A stretch of 20,845 nucleotides of DNA, from NCBI GenBank assembly GCA_038746745.1, contig JBCDKJ010000061.1, positions 1 through 20,845 of the forward strand, given 5' to 3'. Below are positions 1-6,512 of the stretch, piece by piece. The DNA comes from JANQIO01 sp038746745. Its GTDB lineage: Bacteria > Pseudomonadota > Gammaproteobacteria > Pseudomonadales > Halieaceae. The translations under genes and the position numbers were made by a program. Below the pieces are notes generated by a model. The model was given only the letters and a program-made list of their open reading frames with translations. It did no database searches and had not been told where the DNA came from. How positions within the stretch are numbered: the first letter of the stretch is position 1; every line of letters begins with the position of its first letter.

Positions 1-109
1 TGCCCTCGGGGCCATATAAGAACAGCACAGACCGCAGATCCAAAAAAAGCGTAGATAGCCTAGCAGGCCCGAATAGAAGACAAAGCAAAAACAGGAGATC
101 AGGCGACTA

Positions 110-142
110 AATGTGAAGGCTTCATGCCCGAAGCCTCACATT
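110..142. repeat. Inverted repeat / hairpin, 13 bp with one bulge
   Basis: AATGTGA at 110-116 and GGCTTC at 118-123 pair with GAAGCC at 130-135 and TCACATT at 136-142. The loop is six bases and A117 is bulged. No T-run follows on either strand, so it is not a standard intrinsic terminator. It could be part of a structured leader RNA, the 3' end of a small RNA or an upstream transcript, or a protein site. The TGTGA and TCACA halves are too far apart for a CRP site. Confidence 0.6.
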
Positions 143-179
143 GCAGCAGCCGCTAAGCACACCTACCCCGTAGCGAATT

Positions 180-217
180 CTGTCTACAGGGTCATCCCGA
201 TAACCTCCCATAGACAG
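180..217. repeat. Inverted repeat upstream of pntAa
   Basis: CTGTCTA at 180-186 is the exact reverse complement of TAGACAG at 211-217. Inside the 24-base loop, GGT (190-192) can pair with ACC (203-205). With the hairpin at 110-142 it gives two structured elements within about 110 bases. Function is unknown. Confidence 0.4.
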
Positions 218-296
218 CCGAAATAAGACAACAGGCATTCGGCGTGGGGTCAGTACGGATAAATGGACAGCATGATGCAAACGAATTTATGGGCTG

Positions 297-305
297 TGCT
301 ACATT
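297..305 (+). promoter_or_regulatory. Candidate extended -10 promoter for the pnt operon
   Basis: TG at 297-298, one base, then TACATT at 300-305 resembles an extended -10 element (TGnTATAAT). The -35 region at the right spacing (about 277-282) is a poor match, as extended -10 promoters allow. It would start transcription near 312 and give a leader of about 40 nt before the ATG at 352. This is a visual match only. Confidence 0.3.
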
Positions 306-351
306 GCGCGGTCATTTTTCACTGCCAACAGCAACAGGGGACGGGTTGAAA

Positions 352-1494
352 ATGCACATAGCGATCCCGAAAGAGACGCACCCCGGGGAAAACCGGGTTC
401 CGGTGATACCTGATGTGGCCAAGAAATTGGTTCGCATGGGCGCAGATGTCACCATCGAGACTGGCATGGGCCTTGGCTCTGGCTATAACGACGATGAATA
501 CACCGAAGCAGGCTGCCAGGTCAGCTCGGATCGCTCCGCCCTGCTGGGCGCTGCGGACATGATCCTGCGCATCCGCAAGCCTGCTATCGAGGAAGTGAGC
601 CAATTCAAGAAAGGCTGCATCCACGTGAGCTATCTGGATCCTTTCAATGAACACGAACTGGTTCGCGCTTTCCAAAGTCACGGTATCACTGCTATTTCGA
701 TGGAAATGATTCCTCGCTCGACGCGTAGCCAAAAGATGGATGCCCTATCTTCCCAGGCCAGTCTTGCGGGTTATGTGATGGTGCTGCTGGCGGCTACGCG
801 CCTGCCGTCTATCCTGCCCATGATGATGACGCCGGCTGGCACACTGAAGCCCGCCAAGGTGTTTATTATCGGCGCCGGTGTGGCAGGCCTTCAGGCCATT
901 GCGACCGCTAAGCGGATGGGTGCTCGCGTAACGGCTTTCGATACGCGCTCTGTGGTGAAAGAGCAGGTGGAGTCACTAGGCGGTAAGTTCCTTGAAATTG
1001 ATCTGGGTGAAACCGGTCAGACCAAAGATGGCTATGCCAAGGAGCTTACTCCCGAGCAGGTGCAAATGCAGCAGCAGGCCCAGGCTGACGTGATAGCCGA
1101 TTCTGACGTGCTGATTACGACCGCGCAGGTGTTTGGTCGCAAGCCGCCAGTTTTGGTTACCCGTGACGTGGTTGAGCGGATGCGTCCCGGTTCCGTGGTG
1201 GTGGACATGGCGGCTGAGACCGGCGGCAACGTCGAGGGTTCAGAGCCAGGCAAAACCGTGAACATTAATGGCGTGATCGTAATCGGCGATGGTAATTGGC
1301 CGAATTACGTAGCGCGTGACGCCAGTCAGATGTACGCCTCGAACATGTTTAACCTGGTGGACGACAGCTGGGATGAAGAAAGCAAAGCTTTCAAGGTCGA
1401 CTTTGAGGACGACATCCTGCAGGGCTGCGTGATTACTCACGACGGCGCGATCACTAACGAAACTATCAAGAACATTCTGGAAGGAGGCGCCTAA
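352..1494 (+). CDS. pntAA: NAD(P) transhydrogenase subunit alpha part 1 (PntAa, NAD-binding domain I)
   Basis: This is the cytosolic NAD(H)-binding subunit of the proton-translocating nicotinamide nucleotide transhydrogenase. The enzyme passes hydride between NADH and NADP+ driven by the proton gradient and supplies NADPH. The 380-residue protein has the alanine-dehydrogenase/transhydrogenase N-terminal domain starting MHIAIPKETHPGENRV. It also has the mobile-loop region RSTRSQKMDALSSQA at 122-136 and a Rossmann GAGVAG at 174-179. It ends after domain I without the membrane segments present in E. coli PntA, so it is the split form known from Rhodospirillum rubrum. I chose the ATG at 352 because AGGGGAC lies about 10 bases upstream and the protein then begins at the conserved family start. 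The GTG at 244 would add an unconserved extension. The next gene starts two bases after its stop. Confidence 0.95.
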   Translation: MHIAIPKETHPGENRVPVIPDVAKKLVRMGADVTIETGMGLGSGYNDDEYTEAGCQVSSDRSALLGAADMILRIRKPAIEEVSQFKKGCIHVSYLDPFNEHELVRAFQSHGITAISMEMIPRSTRSQKMDALSSQASLAGYVMVLLAATRLPSILPMMMTPAGTLKPAKVFIIGAGVAGLQAIATAKRMGARVTAFDTRSVVKEQVESLGGKFLEIDLGETGQTKDGYAKELTPEQVQMQQQAQADVIADSDVLITTAQVFGRKPPVLVTRDVVERMRPGSVVVDMAAETGGNVEGSEPGKTVNINGVIVIGDGNWPNYVARDASQMYASNMFNLVDDSWDEESKAFKVDFEDDILQGCVITHDGAITNETIKNILEGGA

Positions 1495-1495
1495 C

Positions 1496-1783
1496 ATGAT
1501 TCCGGCTGAAGTTTTCCTGACGTTCATCCTCATGCTGTCCATCTTCCTGGGCTTCGAGTTGATCAACAAAGTCCCGGCTACGTTGCACACACCGCTGATG
1601 TCCGGTGCGAATGCGATTTCCGGTATCACGCTGGTAGGCGCGGTGGGGCTTGCCGGCACCGGCAACCAGGACCTGGCCAACTATCTGGGTGCGGGCGCGG
1701 TGGCGCTGGCCTCCATCAATGTGGTGGGTGGCTATCTGGTGACAGACCGCATGCTGGCTATGTTCAAGAAGAAGGAGGGCTGA
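1496..1783 (+). CDS. pntAB: NAD(P) transhydrogenase subunit alpha part 2 (PntAb, membrane)
   Basis: This small membrane subunit supplies part of the proton-conducting domain II of transhydrogenase. The 95-residue protein has about three hydrophobic segments, near residues 3-22, 35-55 and 60-80. It contains the family-like stretch ELINKVPATLHTPLMSGANA that links the first helix to the second. It corresponds to the C-terminal membrane part of E. coli PntA, here a separate gene. AAGGAGG at 1481-1487, inside the end of pntAa, serves as ribosome binding site. Together with PntAa and PntB it completes a three-polypeptide enzyme. Confidence 0.93.
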   Translation: MIPAEVFLTFILMLSIFLGFELINKVPATLHTPLMSGANAISGITLVGAVGLAGTGNQDLANYLGAGAVALASINVVGGYLVTDRMLAMFKKKEG

Positions 1784-1788
1784 GTTAA

Positions 1789-3144
1789 ATGGATACCTTA
1801 ATTCAGTTCGCCTACGTAGCGTCTGCCGCATTGTTCATCTTCGGCTTGAAGATGCTGGGCTCACCGGCAACGGCGCGTCGCGGCAACATGGTGTCTGCGG
1901 TTGGTATGCTTATCGCCGTGGTTGTCGCTCTGCTCGACCAGGGCATCGTCGATTACGTTTACATTCTGATTGGCTTTGCTGTGGGCGCCGTAATCGGAAC
2001 AGCGGCCGCGCGTTTGGTACAGATGACGTCCATGCCAGAAATGGTTGCCTTGTTTAACGGCTTCGGTGGCATGGCCTCGCTGTTGGTGGGCTGGGCGGCT
2101 CTGAGCCCCGAATCAGGCACCTTTACGCTGATCACGGTTGTATTTTCGATCTTGATTGGTGGTCTGACCTTTACCGGCAGTCTGGTGGCGTACGGCAAGC
2201 TCAGCGAGACAATTGGCAGCGGCGCTGTCATGTTCTCCGGCCAGCAGATCGTGAACAGCCTGATTGTCTTGGGCATTTTCGGCAGCGCTGTCATGTTCTG
2301 CATCGATTCTACCAATACTACCTATCTGTATGTGGTGGTCGGCCTGGCCCTGGTGTTTGGGATCATGGCTGTTATTCCCATTGGCGGTGCCGATATGCCA
2401 GTGGTGATTTCTCTGCTGAACTCTTACTCAGGACTTGCCGCCTGTGCTGCAGGTTTTGCCATCAACAATAACATTCTGATAGTGGCGGGCTCTCTTGTGG
2501 GCGCCAGCGGCATTATCCTCACGCAGATAATGTGCAAGGCCATGAACCGCTCACTTTCCAACGTGCTCTTCTCGGGCTTCGGCTCTGCCGGTGGTCCTGC
2601 TGTTGCCATTGAAGGTGAGGTCAAGCCGATCTCCGCAGAGGATGCTTACTACGTGCTCGAAGCGGCCACCAGCGTAGCAGTGATTCCTGGCTATGGTATG
2701 GCGGTGGCTCAGGCCCAGCACGTAGTGAAAGAGCTGCAGGAAGAGCTCGAGAAAAATGGCGCGGAGGTTGTGTACGGCATCCATCCTGTGGCGGGACGTA
2801 TGCCCGGTCACATGAATGTGCTGCTGGCCGAGGCTGACGTGCCCTATGATCTGCTGTTGGAAATGGATGAAATCAATCCCCGCATGGAGTCCGTCGACGT
2901 CGCCATTGTGATTGGTGCCAACGATGTGGTGAACCCTGCTGCCCGTGAAATGGAGGGCAGTCCGATCTACGGCATGCCTGTGATCAACGTGGATATGGCG
3001 CGTACGGTGTTTGTATTAAAGCGTTCCATGGCATCTGGTTTTGCCGGTATCGACAATCCGCTGTTCTTCAAGGACAACACCCGCATGTTGTTTGGTGATG
3101 CGAAAGAGTCCATCTCAGGCCTGGTCAAGGAGTTTGGTAGCTAG
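1789..3144 (+). CDS. pntB: NAD(P) transhydrogenase subunit beta (PntB)
   Basis: This is the beta subunit of the proton-translocating transhydrogenase. It contributes most of the transmembrane channel (domain II, roughly residues 1-265, many hydrophobic helices) and the NADP(H)-binding domain III. Domain III signatures are visible: GYGMAVAQAQ at 301-310, HPVAGRMPGHMNVLLAEA at 332-349, GANDVVNP at 377-384, and KRSMASGFAGIDNPLF near 411-426. The 451-residue length is normal for the family. The ATG at 1789 follows an AAGGAGGG in the end of pntAb, five bases after that gene's stop. A strong terminator follows, so this is the last gene of the operon. Confidence 0.96.
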   Translation: MDTLIQFAYVASAALFIFGLKMLGSPATARRGNMVSAVGMLIAVVVALLDQGIVDYVYILIGFAVGAVIGTAAARLVQMTSMPEMVALFNGFGGMASLLVGWAALSPESGTFTLITVVFSILIGGLTFTGSLVAYGKLSETIGSGAVMFSGQQIVNSLIVLGIFGSAVMFCIDSTNTTYLYVVVGLALVFGIMAVIPIGGADMPVVISLLNSYSGLAACAAGFAINNNILIVAGSLVGASGIILTQIMCKAMNRSLSNVLFSGFGSAGGPAVAIEGEVKPISAEDAYYVLEAATSVAVIPGYGMAVAQAQHVVKELQEELEKNGAEVVYGIHPVAGRMPGHMNVLLAEADVPYDLLLEMDEINPRMESVDVAIVIGANDVVNPAAREMEGSPIYGMPVINVDMARTVFVLKRSMASGFAGIDNPLFFKDNTRMLFGDAKESISGLVKEFGS

Positions 3145-3172
3145 ACTCGTTATAAAGGTATTCAGGTAACAT

Positions 3173-3205
3173 AAAAGGCCTCGCTATTGCGGGGCCTTTT
3201 TGTTT
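3173..3205 (+). terminator. Intrinsic terminator after pntB
   Basis: A 12-bp stem pairs 3173-3184 (AAAAGGCCTCGC) with 3189-3200 (GCGGGGCCTTTT). It has one T-G wobble and a four-base loop, and is followed by TGTTT. It ends the pnt operon. Because the paiB ATG is only 14 bases past its end, it also lies in any paiB leader transcribed from upstream. Confidence 0.85.
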
Positions 3206-3218
3206 CGTGAGGAAGACG

Positions 3219-3869
3219 ATGTACCGTCCCAGCCACTTTGAAGAACAAGACCTTCAGCGCATCGTTGATTTGATCATGACAGCCCCTCTAGCGACTCTGG
3301 TCGTGAACACTTTTGAGGGTCTGGTTGCCAACCATATCCCCTTTGTCCTCTCAGGGAATGATTTGGCCTCGTCCACCCTGCAAGCTCATATCCCACGCGG
3401 GAATCCGCTGGCGGAACTGTTAGCCGAGGCGCCACCCTGTTTGGCAATCTTCCATGGACCAGAAGGCTATGTTTCGCCTTCTTACTACGCCAGCAAACTC
3501 AAACACGGCAGGGTGGTTCCCACCTGGAACTATGCAGTGGTCCACGTTCATGGCCATGCTGCGCTCATCGACGATGCAGGATGGTTGGGTGAGCAGATGG
3601 AACGGCTGACAGCTCTGAACGAAGAGCAGAGGGACAAGCCCTGGAAGGTCTCAGATGCGCCCGCCGAGTATACCGAACGGCTGCTGGGCGCTCTTGTCGG
3701 TATCGAGTTGACTATTGATCGTATTGAAGCAAAGACTAAAGCCAGTCAGAACCAACCGGAGGAAAACCAACGATCTGTGTTGGCTCACATGGACCGGGAA
3801 TACCCTCAAGCTGGCTTAACGCAGCTCATGCACGCGGTATTAAACGATCATGGCTCTGATGCCGAGTAG
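3219..3869 (+). CDS. paiB: FMN-binding negative transcriptional regulator, PaiB family
   Basis: This 216-residue protein belongs to the PaiB family, which has a flavin-reductase-like split barrel. Bacillus PaiB was described as a negative regulator of sporulation and protease genes; the role in gammaproteobacteria is not well defined. Family features are the start MYRPSHFEE, LATLVVNTFEGLVANHIPFVL (about 24-44), the FHGPEGYVSPSYYASK segment (about 78-93) and VVPTWNYAVVHVHG (about 98-111). I chose the ATG at 3219 because GAGGAAG lies just upstream and the product then starts at the conserved residues; a GTG at 3207 is the alternative. It follows the pnt terminator and runs towards a minus-strand metal-response pair, with no evident functional link to either. 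Confidence 0.88.
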   Translation: MYRPSHFEEQDLQRIVDLIMTAPLATLVVNTFEGLVANHIPFVLSGNDLASSTLQAHIPRGNPLAELLAEAPPCLAIFHGPEGYVSPSYYASKLKHGRVVPTWNYAVVHVHGHAALIDDAGWLGEQMERLTALNEEQRDKPWKVSDAPAEYTERLLGALVGIELTIDRIEAKTKASQNQPEENQRSVLAHMDREYPQAGLTQLMHAVLNDHGSDAE

Positions 3870-3896
3870 GCCGCTCTACTCGATAGCCTTGTAAAA

Positions 3897-3926
3897 AAGG
3901 GGCTGCAGTTACGCCCCTTATTTTTT
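3897..3926. terminator. Bidirectional intrinsic terminator between paiB and the Cys-rich peptide gene
   Basis: AAGGGGC at 3897-3903 pairs with GCCCCTT at 3913-3919. On the plus strand the stem is followed by ATTTTTT; on the minus strand it is followed by a T-run from the A-tract at 3893-3898. It can therefore stop both paiB and the convergent arsR-type operon, whose last stop codon is only a few bases away at 3928-3930. Confidence 0.85.
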
Positions 3927-3927
3927 G

Positions 3928-4020
3928 TTAACAGCAGCAGCTGTCTTTGCAGCATTCGCAAGTCTTTTCCTGGCAGCAGGTTTGAGTCTCGCATTCGCAT
4001 TCACATGACTTGTCCGTCAT
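3928..4020 (-). CDS. Metallothionein-like Cys-rich peptide (30 aa)
   Basis: This 30-codon gene is shorter than the usual annotation cutoff. It encodes a peptide with 11 cysteines, at residues 6, 8, 10, 15, 16, 21, 23, 24, 28, 29 and 30. They form CxCxC, CC, CxCC and a terminal CCC; the rest is mostly acidic or polar (E, D, K, T, Q, S) with no aromatic residue or histidine. Such content fits a thiolate-cluster metal-binding peptide. Evidence that it is translated: AAGGAG lies six bases before the ATG; the ATG sits one base after the stop of an ArsR/SmtB-type repressor (TGA-T-ATG), suggesting translational coupling; and an intrinsic terminator follows the stop directly. Bacterial metallothioneins such as SmtA are classically controlled by this repressor family. 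The metal (Cu(I), Cd, Zn or As(III)) cannot be read from sequence. I do not recognise it as SmtA/BmtA. Confidence 0.8.
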   Translation of the reverse strand: MTDKSCECECETQTCCQEKTCECCKDSCCC

Positions 4021-4021
4021 A

Positions 4022-4372
4022 TCAGGCTCCTTGTACTTGTTCGATGGGTTGTTGAGTGGAAGGCTCCGAGCCCAGCTCAGCGGGCTCGCCTTCAATTTGG
4101 TTGGCGAAATCTCTCAATTTTTGCGCAATGTCCAAGCGGTTCAGCGAGTAGATTCGCTCCCGACCCTTCTTTTCCATGCGCACTACGCCTTCCTGAGCGA
4201 GAACTTTTAAATGCCGTGATGCCACGGAGGCATCCACGCTGCAACAGTCGCAAAGGCACATGGCGTTGCGTGGCTGCTGGCATTGGCACAGCTCATACAC
4301 CAGGGAAAGGCGATTAAATTCCCCCAGTGCTCTGAGCAGGTCGGCTAACTCCTGACGTTCGTTCTCGTCCAT
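4022..4372 (-). CDS. ArsR/SmtB-family metal-sensing repressor, Cys-rich
   Basis: This is a winged-helix repressor of the ArsR/SmtB family, which leaves its operator when metal or metalloid binds. Counting from the ATG at 4372 it has 116 residues, the usual family length. After ELADLLRALGEFNRLSLVYEL it has a thiol-rich recognition region with Cys at 29, 31, 39, 41, 43 and 44, then the DNA-recognition helix SVDASVASRHLKVL and a wing (GVVRMEKKGRERIYSL). The C-terminal 20 or so residues are a Pro/Glu/Gln tail. The start is uncertain. An ATG at 4390 (122 aa) or a TTG at 4471 (149 aa) are also open, but the added stretch is AT-rich, uses rare-type codons and contains a TTGACA and a palindrome, as a promoter would. 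No clear ribosome binding site decides it. The gene precedes the Cys-rich peptide by one base. Confidence 0.85.
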   Translation of the reverse strand: MDENERQELADLLRALGEFNRLSLVYELCQCQQPRNAMCLCDCCSVDASVASRHLKVLAQEGVVRMEKKGRERIYSLNRLDIAQKLRDFANQIEGEPAELGSEPSTQQPIEQVQGA

Positions 4373-4388
4373 GGGCTTATGTTTGCGC

Positions 4389-4407
4389 ATTTGTGCAAAT
4401 ATGTCAA
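4389..4407 (-). promoter_or_regulatory. Candidate promoter/operator for the arsR-type operon
   Basis: Read on the minus strand, a consensus -35 hexamer TTGACA (4407-4402) is followed within two bases by a perfect inverted repeat, ATTTG-CA-CAAAT (4400-4389; the arms are exact). ArsR-family repressors often bind AT-rich inverted repeats overlapping the promoter. No good -10 appears at 17-18 bases, and the site lies inside the longest possible reading frame, so it remains a candidate. Confidence 0.35.
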
Positions 4408-4479
4408 TAAATCCTTTAAACCCAGTCCTGTCGATAACGTCGTCCTGGTAGTGCGTCTTCTCGCCGCTCAAGTCTGCCC

Positions 4480-4485
4480 TATACT
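4480..4485 (+). promoter_or_regulatory. Candidate -10 element for the glycosidase-like lipoprotein gene
   Basis: TATACT at 4480-4485 is a five-of-six match to the sigma70 -10 hexamer; the -35 region is weak. Transcription would start near 4492, which favours the downstream GTG start (4549) over the ATG at 4492 unless the mRNA is leaderless. Confidence 0.3.
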
Positions 4486-4548
4486 AAGCGTATGTCTGCT
4501 CGAATTCTGTTGCGCGATCGTGTTCCAGCGACGTGTCCAGGGCATGGC

Positions 4549-5781
4549 GTGCTAGCACGCCAATGTGTTTTTGCGATCATTCTTACAATGCTCTTCGCCA
4601 TCGCTTTTGCGCCTATGCTAATCAGTTGTGGCAGTGGCGGCGGGTCGGGATCTGATGATCCTGCGCTACCTGATCCCCAGGTGCAGTTGCCTGCATCGAA
4701 TATCCCCAGACTCAGCGAAGGTAAGCACCTCGGCCTGACCGTTGGGTTTGATCCACTCAGCCTGCAGCAGCAACAACAAACCGAAGCTTTGTTAGAAATT
4801 AACGTGGCTGCAGGCTCTACCATTAGCCGAGCACAGCTCGACTGGGCTGAACTGGAGTCTGCCCCGGGCGTGTACGACCTAGCAGTCCTTATGGCTGCGC
4901 TGGACGAGGCAACGCGCTTTGGCCAGCAGCCTTTCCTGACTCTAAGCACAGTAGATACCGGCGGCCTGGCACTACCCTCCGACTTGCAGACAGAGCAGGG
5001 TGCGCTCGTTGACGGAATGTCGCTGGATGCGCCGTCTATTCTGGCTCGGCTTGAGTCTTTCCTGGGATGGCTGGTACCCGAGCTAGCGGCTTACGAAGTA
5101 TGGGGCTTAGCCATTGCGAATGAGTCTTCTACCGTGTTCGAGACGATTGATCGCTTGGAGATTACGCGGTTTCTGCAAGCGGGTATCAGCGCTGTGAAGC
5201 GGCTGGACGACAATCTTGCAGTTACGGTGACATTTGTTGGTGATACGCAACCTGGATCAATGGTGGAGCGCTTTCTGGCAGATCTCCTGCCCAGTCTCGA
5301 TTTGGTGAGCTTTAATTACTATTGTCTGTCCAATGAGCTGGTGACTACTAATCAAGCTCGCTGGCAATCTGATATCGAGATTTTGGCAGCCCGTGCCGGC
5401 GGCAAACCCATTTTCTTTCAGGAGCTGGGTTGTCCCGCAGGCTGGTCAGACACTCGCAGTGCCGAGCAGGATCGCGCTGCGACCATTAACGCGGCCCCTG
5501 CCCTGCAGTCCGAGTTTTTCCGCTTAATGCTGGGTCAGGTCGAAGAGAATGCAGAAATACGTGCTGCAACTGTCTTTCAGCTCTACGACTGGTCTCCAGA
5601 ACTGGTGCTGTCTTTCGTGGAGCCCTTCCGCGCCCCGGATGAACCTGGTAACGAGCTTGTCATTGATCGACTCAGTGAGTGGCTCGGCAGTGTGGGTATG
5701 TGTCGCTGGTCTGATGGAAGCTGCCGCGAAGCCTGGGACATCTACCTCGAAGGCCTTGCTCGTCTGGCAGAAGGCCGTTGA
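4549..5781 (+). CDS. Lipoprotein with a glycoside-hydrolase clan A-like TIM barrel
   Basis: This is a predicted lipoprotein of about 410 residues with a (beta/alpha)8 glycosidase-like domain. From the GTG at 4549 (AGGG six bases upstream) the signal peptide is of normal length: a short LARQ start, a hydrophobic core, then lipobox L-I-S-C with Cys27 lipidated. A Gly/Ser/Asp/Pro linker follows. An ATG at 4492 would add 19 residues. Barrel features include WAELESAPGVYDL (early strand region), the Asn-Glu pair in WGLAIANESS (Glu192, acid/base position) and PIFFQELGCP (Glu292, nucleophile position). The spacing of about 100 residues between the two Glu fits clan A enzymes such as GH5, GH10, GH42 or GH53-like proteins. 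I cannot assign a GH family or substrate. It is transcribed divergently from the arsR-type gene. Confidence 0.72.
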   Translation: MLARQCVFAIILTMLFAIAFAPMLISCGSGGGSGSDDPALPDPQVQLPASNIPRLSEGKHLGLTVGFDPLSLQQQQQTEALLEINVAAGSTISRAQLDWAELESAPGVYDLAVLMAALDEATRFGQQPFLTLSTVDTGGLALPSDLQTEQGALVDGMSLDAPSILARLESFLGWLVPELAAYEVWGLAIANESSTVFETIDRLEITRFLQAGISAVKRLDDNLAVTVTFVGDTQPGSMVERFLADLLPSLDLVSFNYYCLSNELVTTNQARWQSDIEILAARAGGKPIFFQELGCPAGWSDTRSAEQDRAATINAAPALQSEFFRLMLGQVEENAEIRAATVFQLYDWSPELVLSFVEPFRAPDEPGNELVIDRLSEWLGSVGMCRWSDGSCREAWDIYLEGLARLAEGR

Positions 5782-5798
5782 TTAATGGTTAGAGACCG

Positions 5799-5810
5799 AG
5801 GCTTAAGCCT
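5799..5810. repeat. Perfect 12-bp palindrome
   Basis: AGGCTTAAGCCT is its own reverse complement and lies between the lipoprotein stop and the O-methyltransferase start. No T-run follows, so it is not an obvious terminator. It could be a dimeric repressor site or chance. Confidence 0.35.
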
Positions 5811-5849
5811 TGCGCGGCGTTTCTGTGGTGTCACTTAAGGAGTCAGCTT

Positions 5850-6512
5850 ATGTCGAGAGAAGATACCGGATTAGGAGAGGGGCTGATCTCTTATATATCC
5901 AGGGTGGGTTACCGCGACACCGACATTAGAAGGCGGCTGCGTGAGGAAACGGGCCAGCTCGCCGCGGCCAATATGCAGATATCTGCCAATCAAGGTGCCT
6001 TTATGTCGGTGCTGGTGAAGGCACTGGGTGCAAAACACTGCCTGGAGATAGGCACTTTTACGGGATACAGCGCGCTGTGTGTTGCCGGCGCGCTGCCCCC
6101 TGACGGACGACTCATCTGCTGTGATGTCAGTGAGGAATGGACGACAATCGCTAAACGATACTGGCGCGAGGCCGGTGTGATCGAGAAGATTGATCTGCGC
6201 ATAGCGCGGGCCCTGGACACGCTCGATGCTCTGATTGCGAACGGCGGGAGCGGGCAATTCGACTTCGTGTTTATCGATGCTGACAAAGGGAATTACGACG
6301 CTTACTACGAGCGCGCGCTGACACTACTTCGCGCAGGCGGGCTGGTTGCCGTTGATAATGTACTGTGGGATGGCGCGGTAATTGATGATTGCGTCCAGGA
6401 TGAAGACACCATCGCTATTCGTCGTCTCAACGAAAAGATTGCGTCTGATGCCCGTGTCGATCAGGTGCTGGTTCCTATCGGCGATGGCCTTACGCTGGCG
6501 TACAAACTATAG
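5850..6512 (+). CDS. Class I SAM-dependent O-methyltransferase (COMT/Methyltransf_3 family)
   Basis: This is a cytosolic, probably divalent-metal-dependent O-methyltransferase of the catechol/caffeoyl-CoA type. The 220-residue length is typical. Visible features are NQGAFMSVLVKALGAK before motif I, the SAM-binding motif EIGTFTGYS at 66-74, FIDADKGNY at 141-149 (Asp143 as a metal ligand position) and VAVDNVLWDG (Asp169-Asn170, the other metal ligands). AAGGAG lies upstream of the ATG. The natural acceptor cannot be inferred; related enzymes accept catechols and other small phenolics. It starts a plus-strand run continuing to an exported methyltransferase-fold protein and a haloalkane dehalogenase. 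Confidence 0.88.
   Translation: MSREDTGLGEGLISYISRVGYRDTDIRRRLREETGQLAAANMQISANQGAFMSVLVKALGAKHCLEIGTFTGYSALCVAGALPPDGRLICCDVSEEWTTIAKRYWREAGVIEKIDLRIARALDTLDALIANGGSGQFDFVFIDADKGNYDAYYERALTLLRAGGLVAVDNVLWDGAVIDDCVQDEDTIAIRRLNEKIASDARVDQVLVPIGDGLTLAYKL

Larger units (their letters stand above)
1..351. other. Non-coding leader upstream of the pnt operon
   Basis: I see no convincing gene in this 351-base stretch. One plus-strand frame is open from base 3 to a TAA at 108-110 and would encode a short Arg/Lys-rich tail. It uses several AGA/AGG codons, unlike the neighbouring genes, so I do not call it. The region holds two inverted repeats (110-142 and 180-217) and a possible extended -10 promoter near 297-305. 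An in-frame GTG at 244 could extend PntAa by 36 residues, but those residues look unlike the family. Confidence 0.5.

Noticed and set aside
3..110. Open frame encoding a basic tail that stops just before the 110-142 hairpin, as if the end of an upstream gene
   Set aside because: The composition is low-complexity Arg/Lys/Ser with AGA/AGG codons unlike the other genes, and no family is recognisable.
110..142. CRP-type site from the TGTGA and TCACA halves
   Set aside because: The halves are far more than six bases apart; this is a hairpin, not a CRP consensus.
244..351. N-terminal extension of PntAa from the GTG at 244
   Set aside because: The extra 36 residues are unlike family members, and the ATG at 352 has a suitable ribosome site and the conserved start.
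4010..4210. Plus-strand open frame opposite the arsR-type gene
   Set aside because: It is antisense to a well-supported coding region and has no family features.
4762..4783. CAG/CAA run encoding five Gln in the glycosidase-like lipoprotein
   Set aside because: It is a short in-frame run inside a coding gene with mixed codons, not a repeat element.
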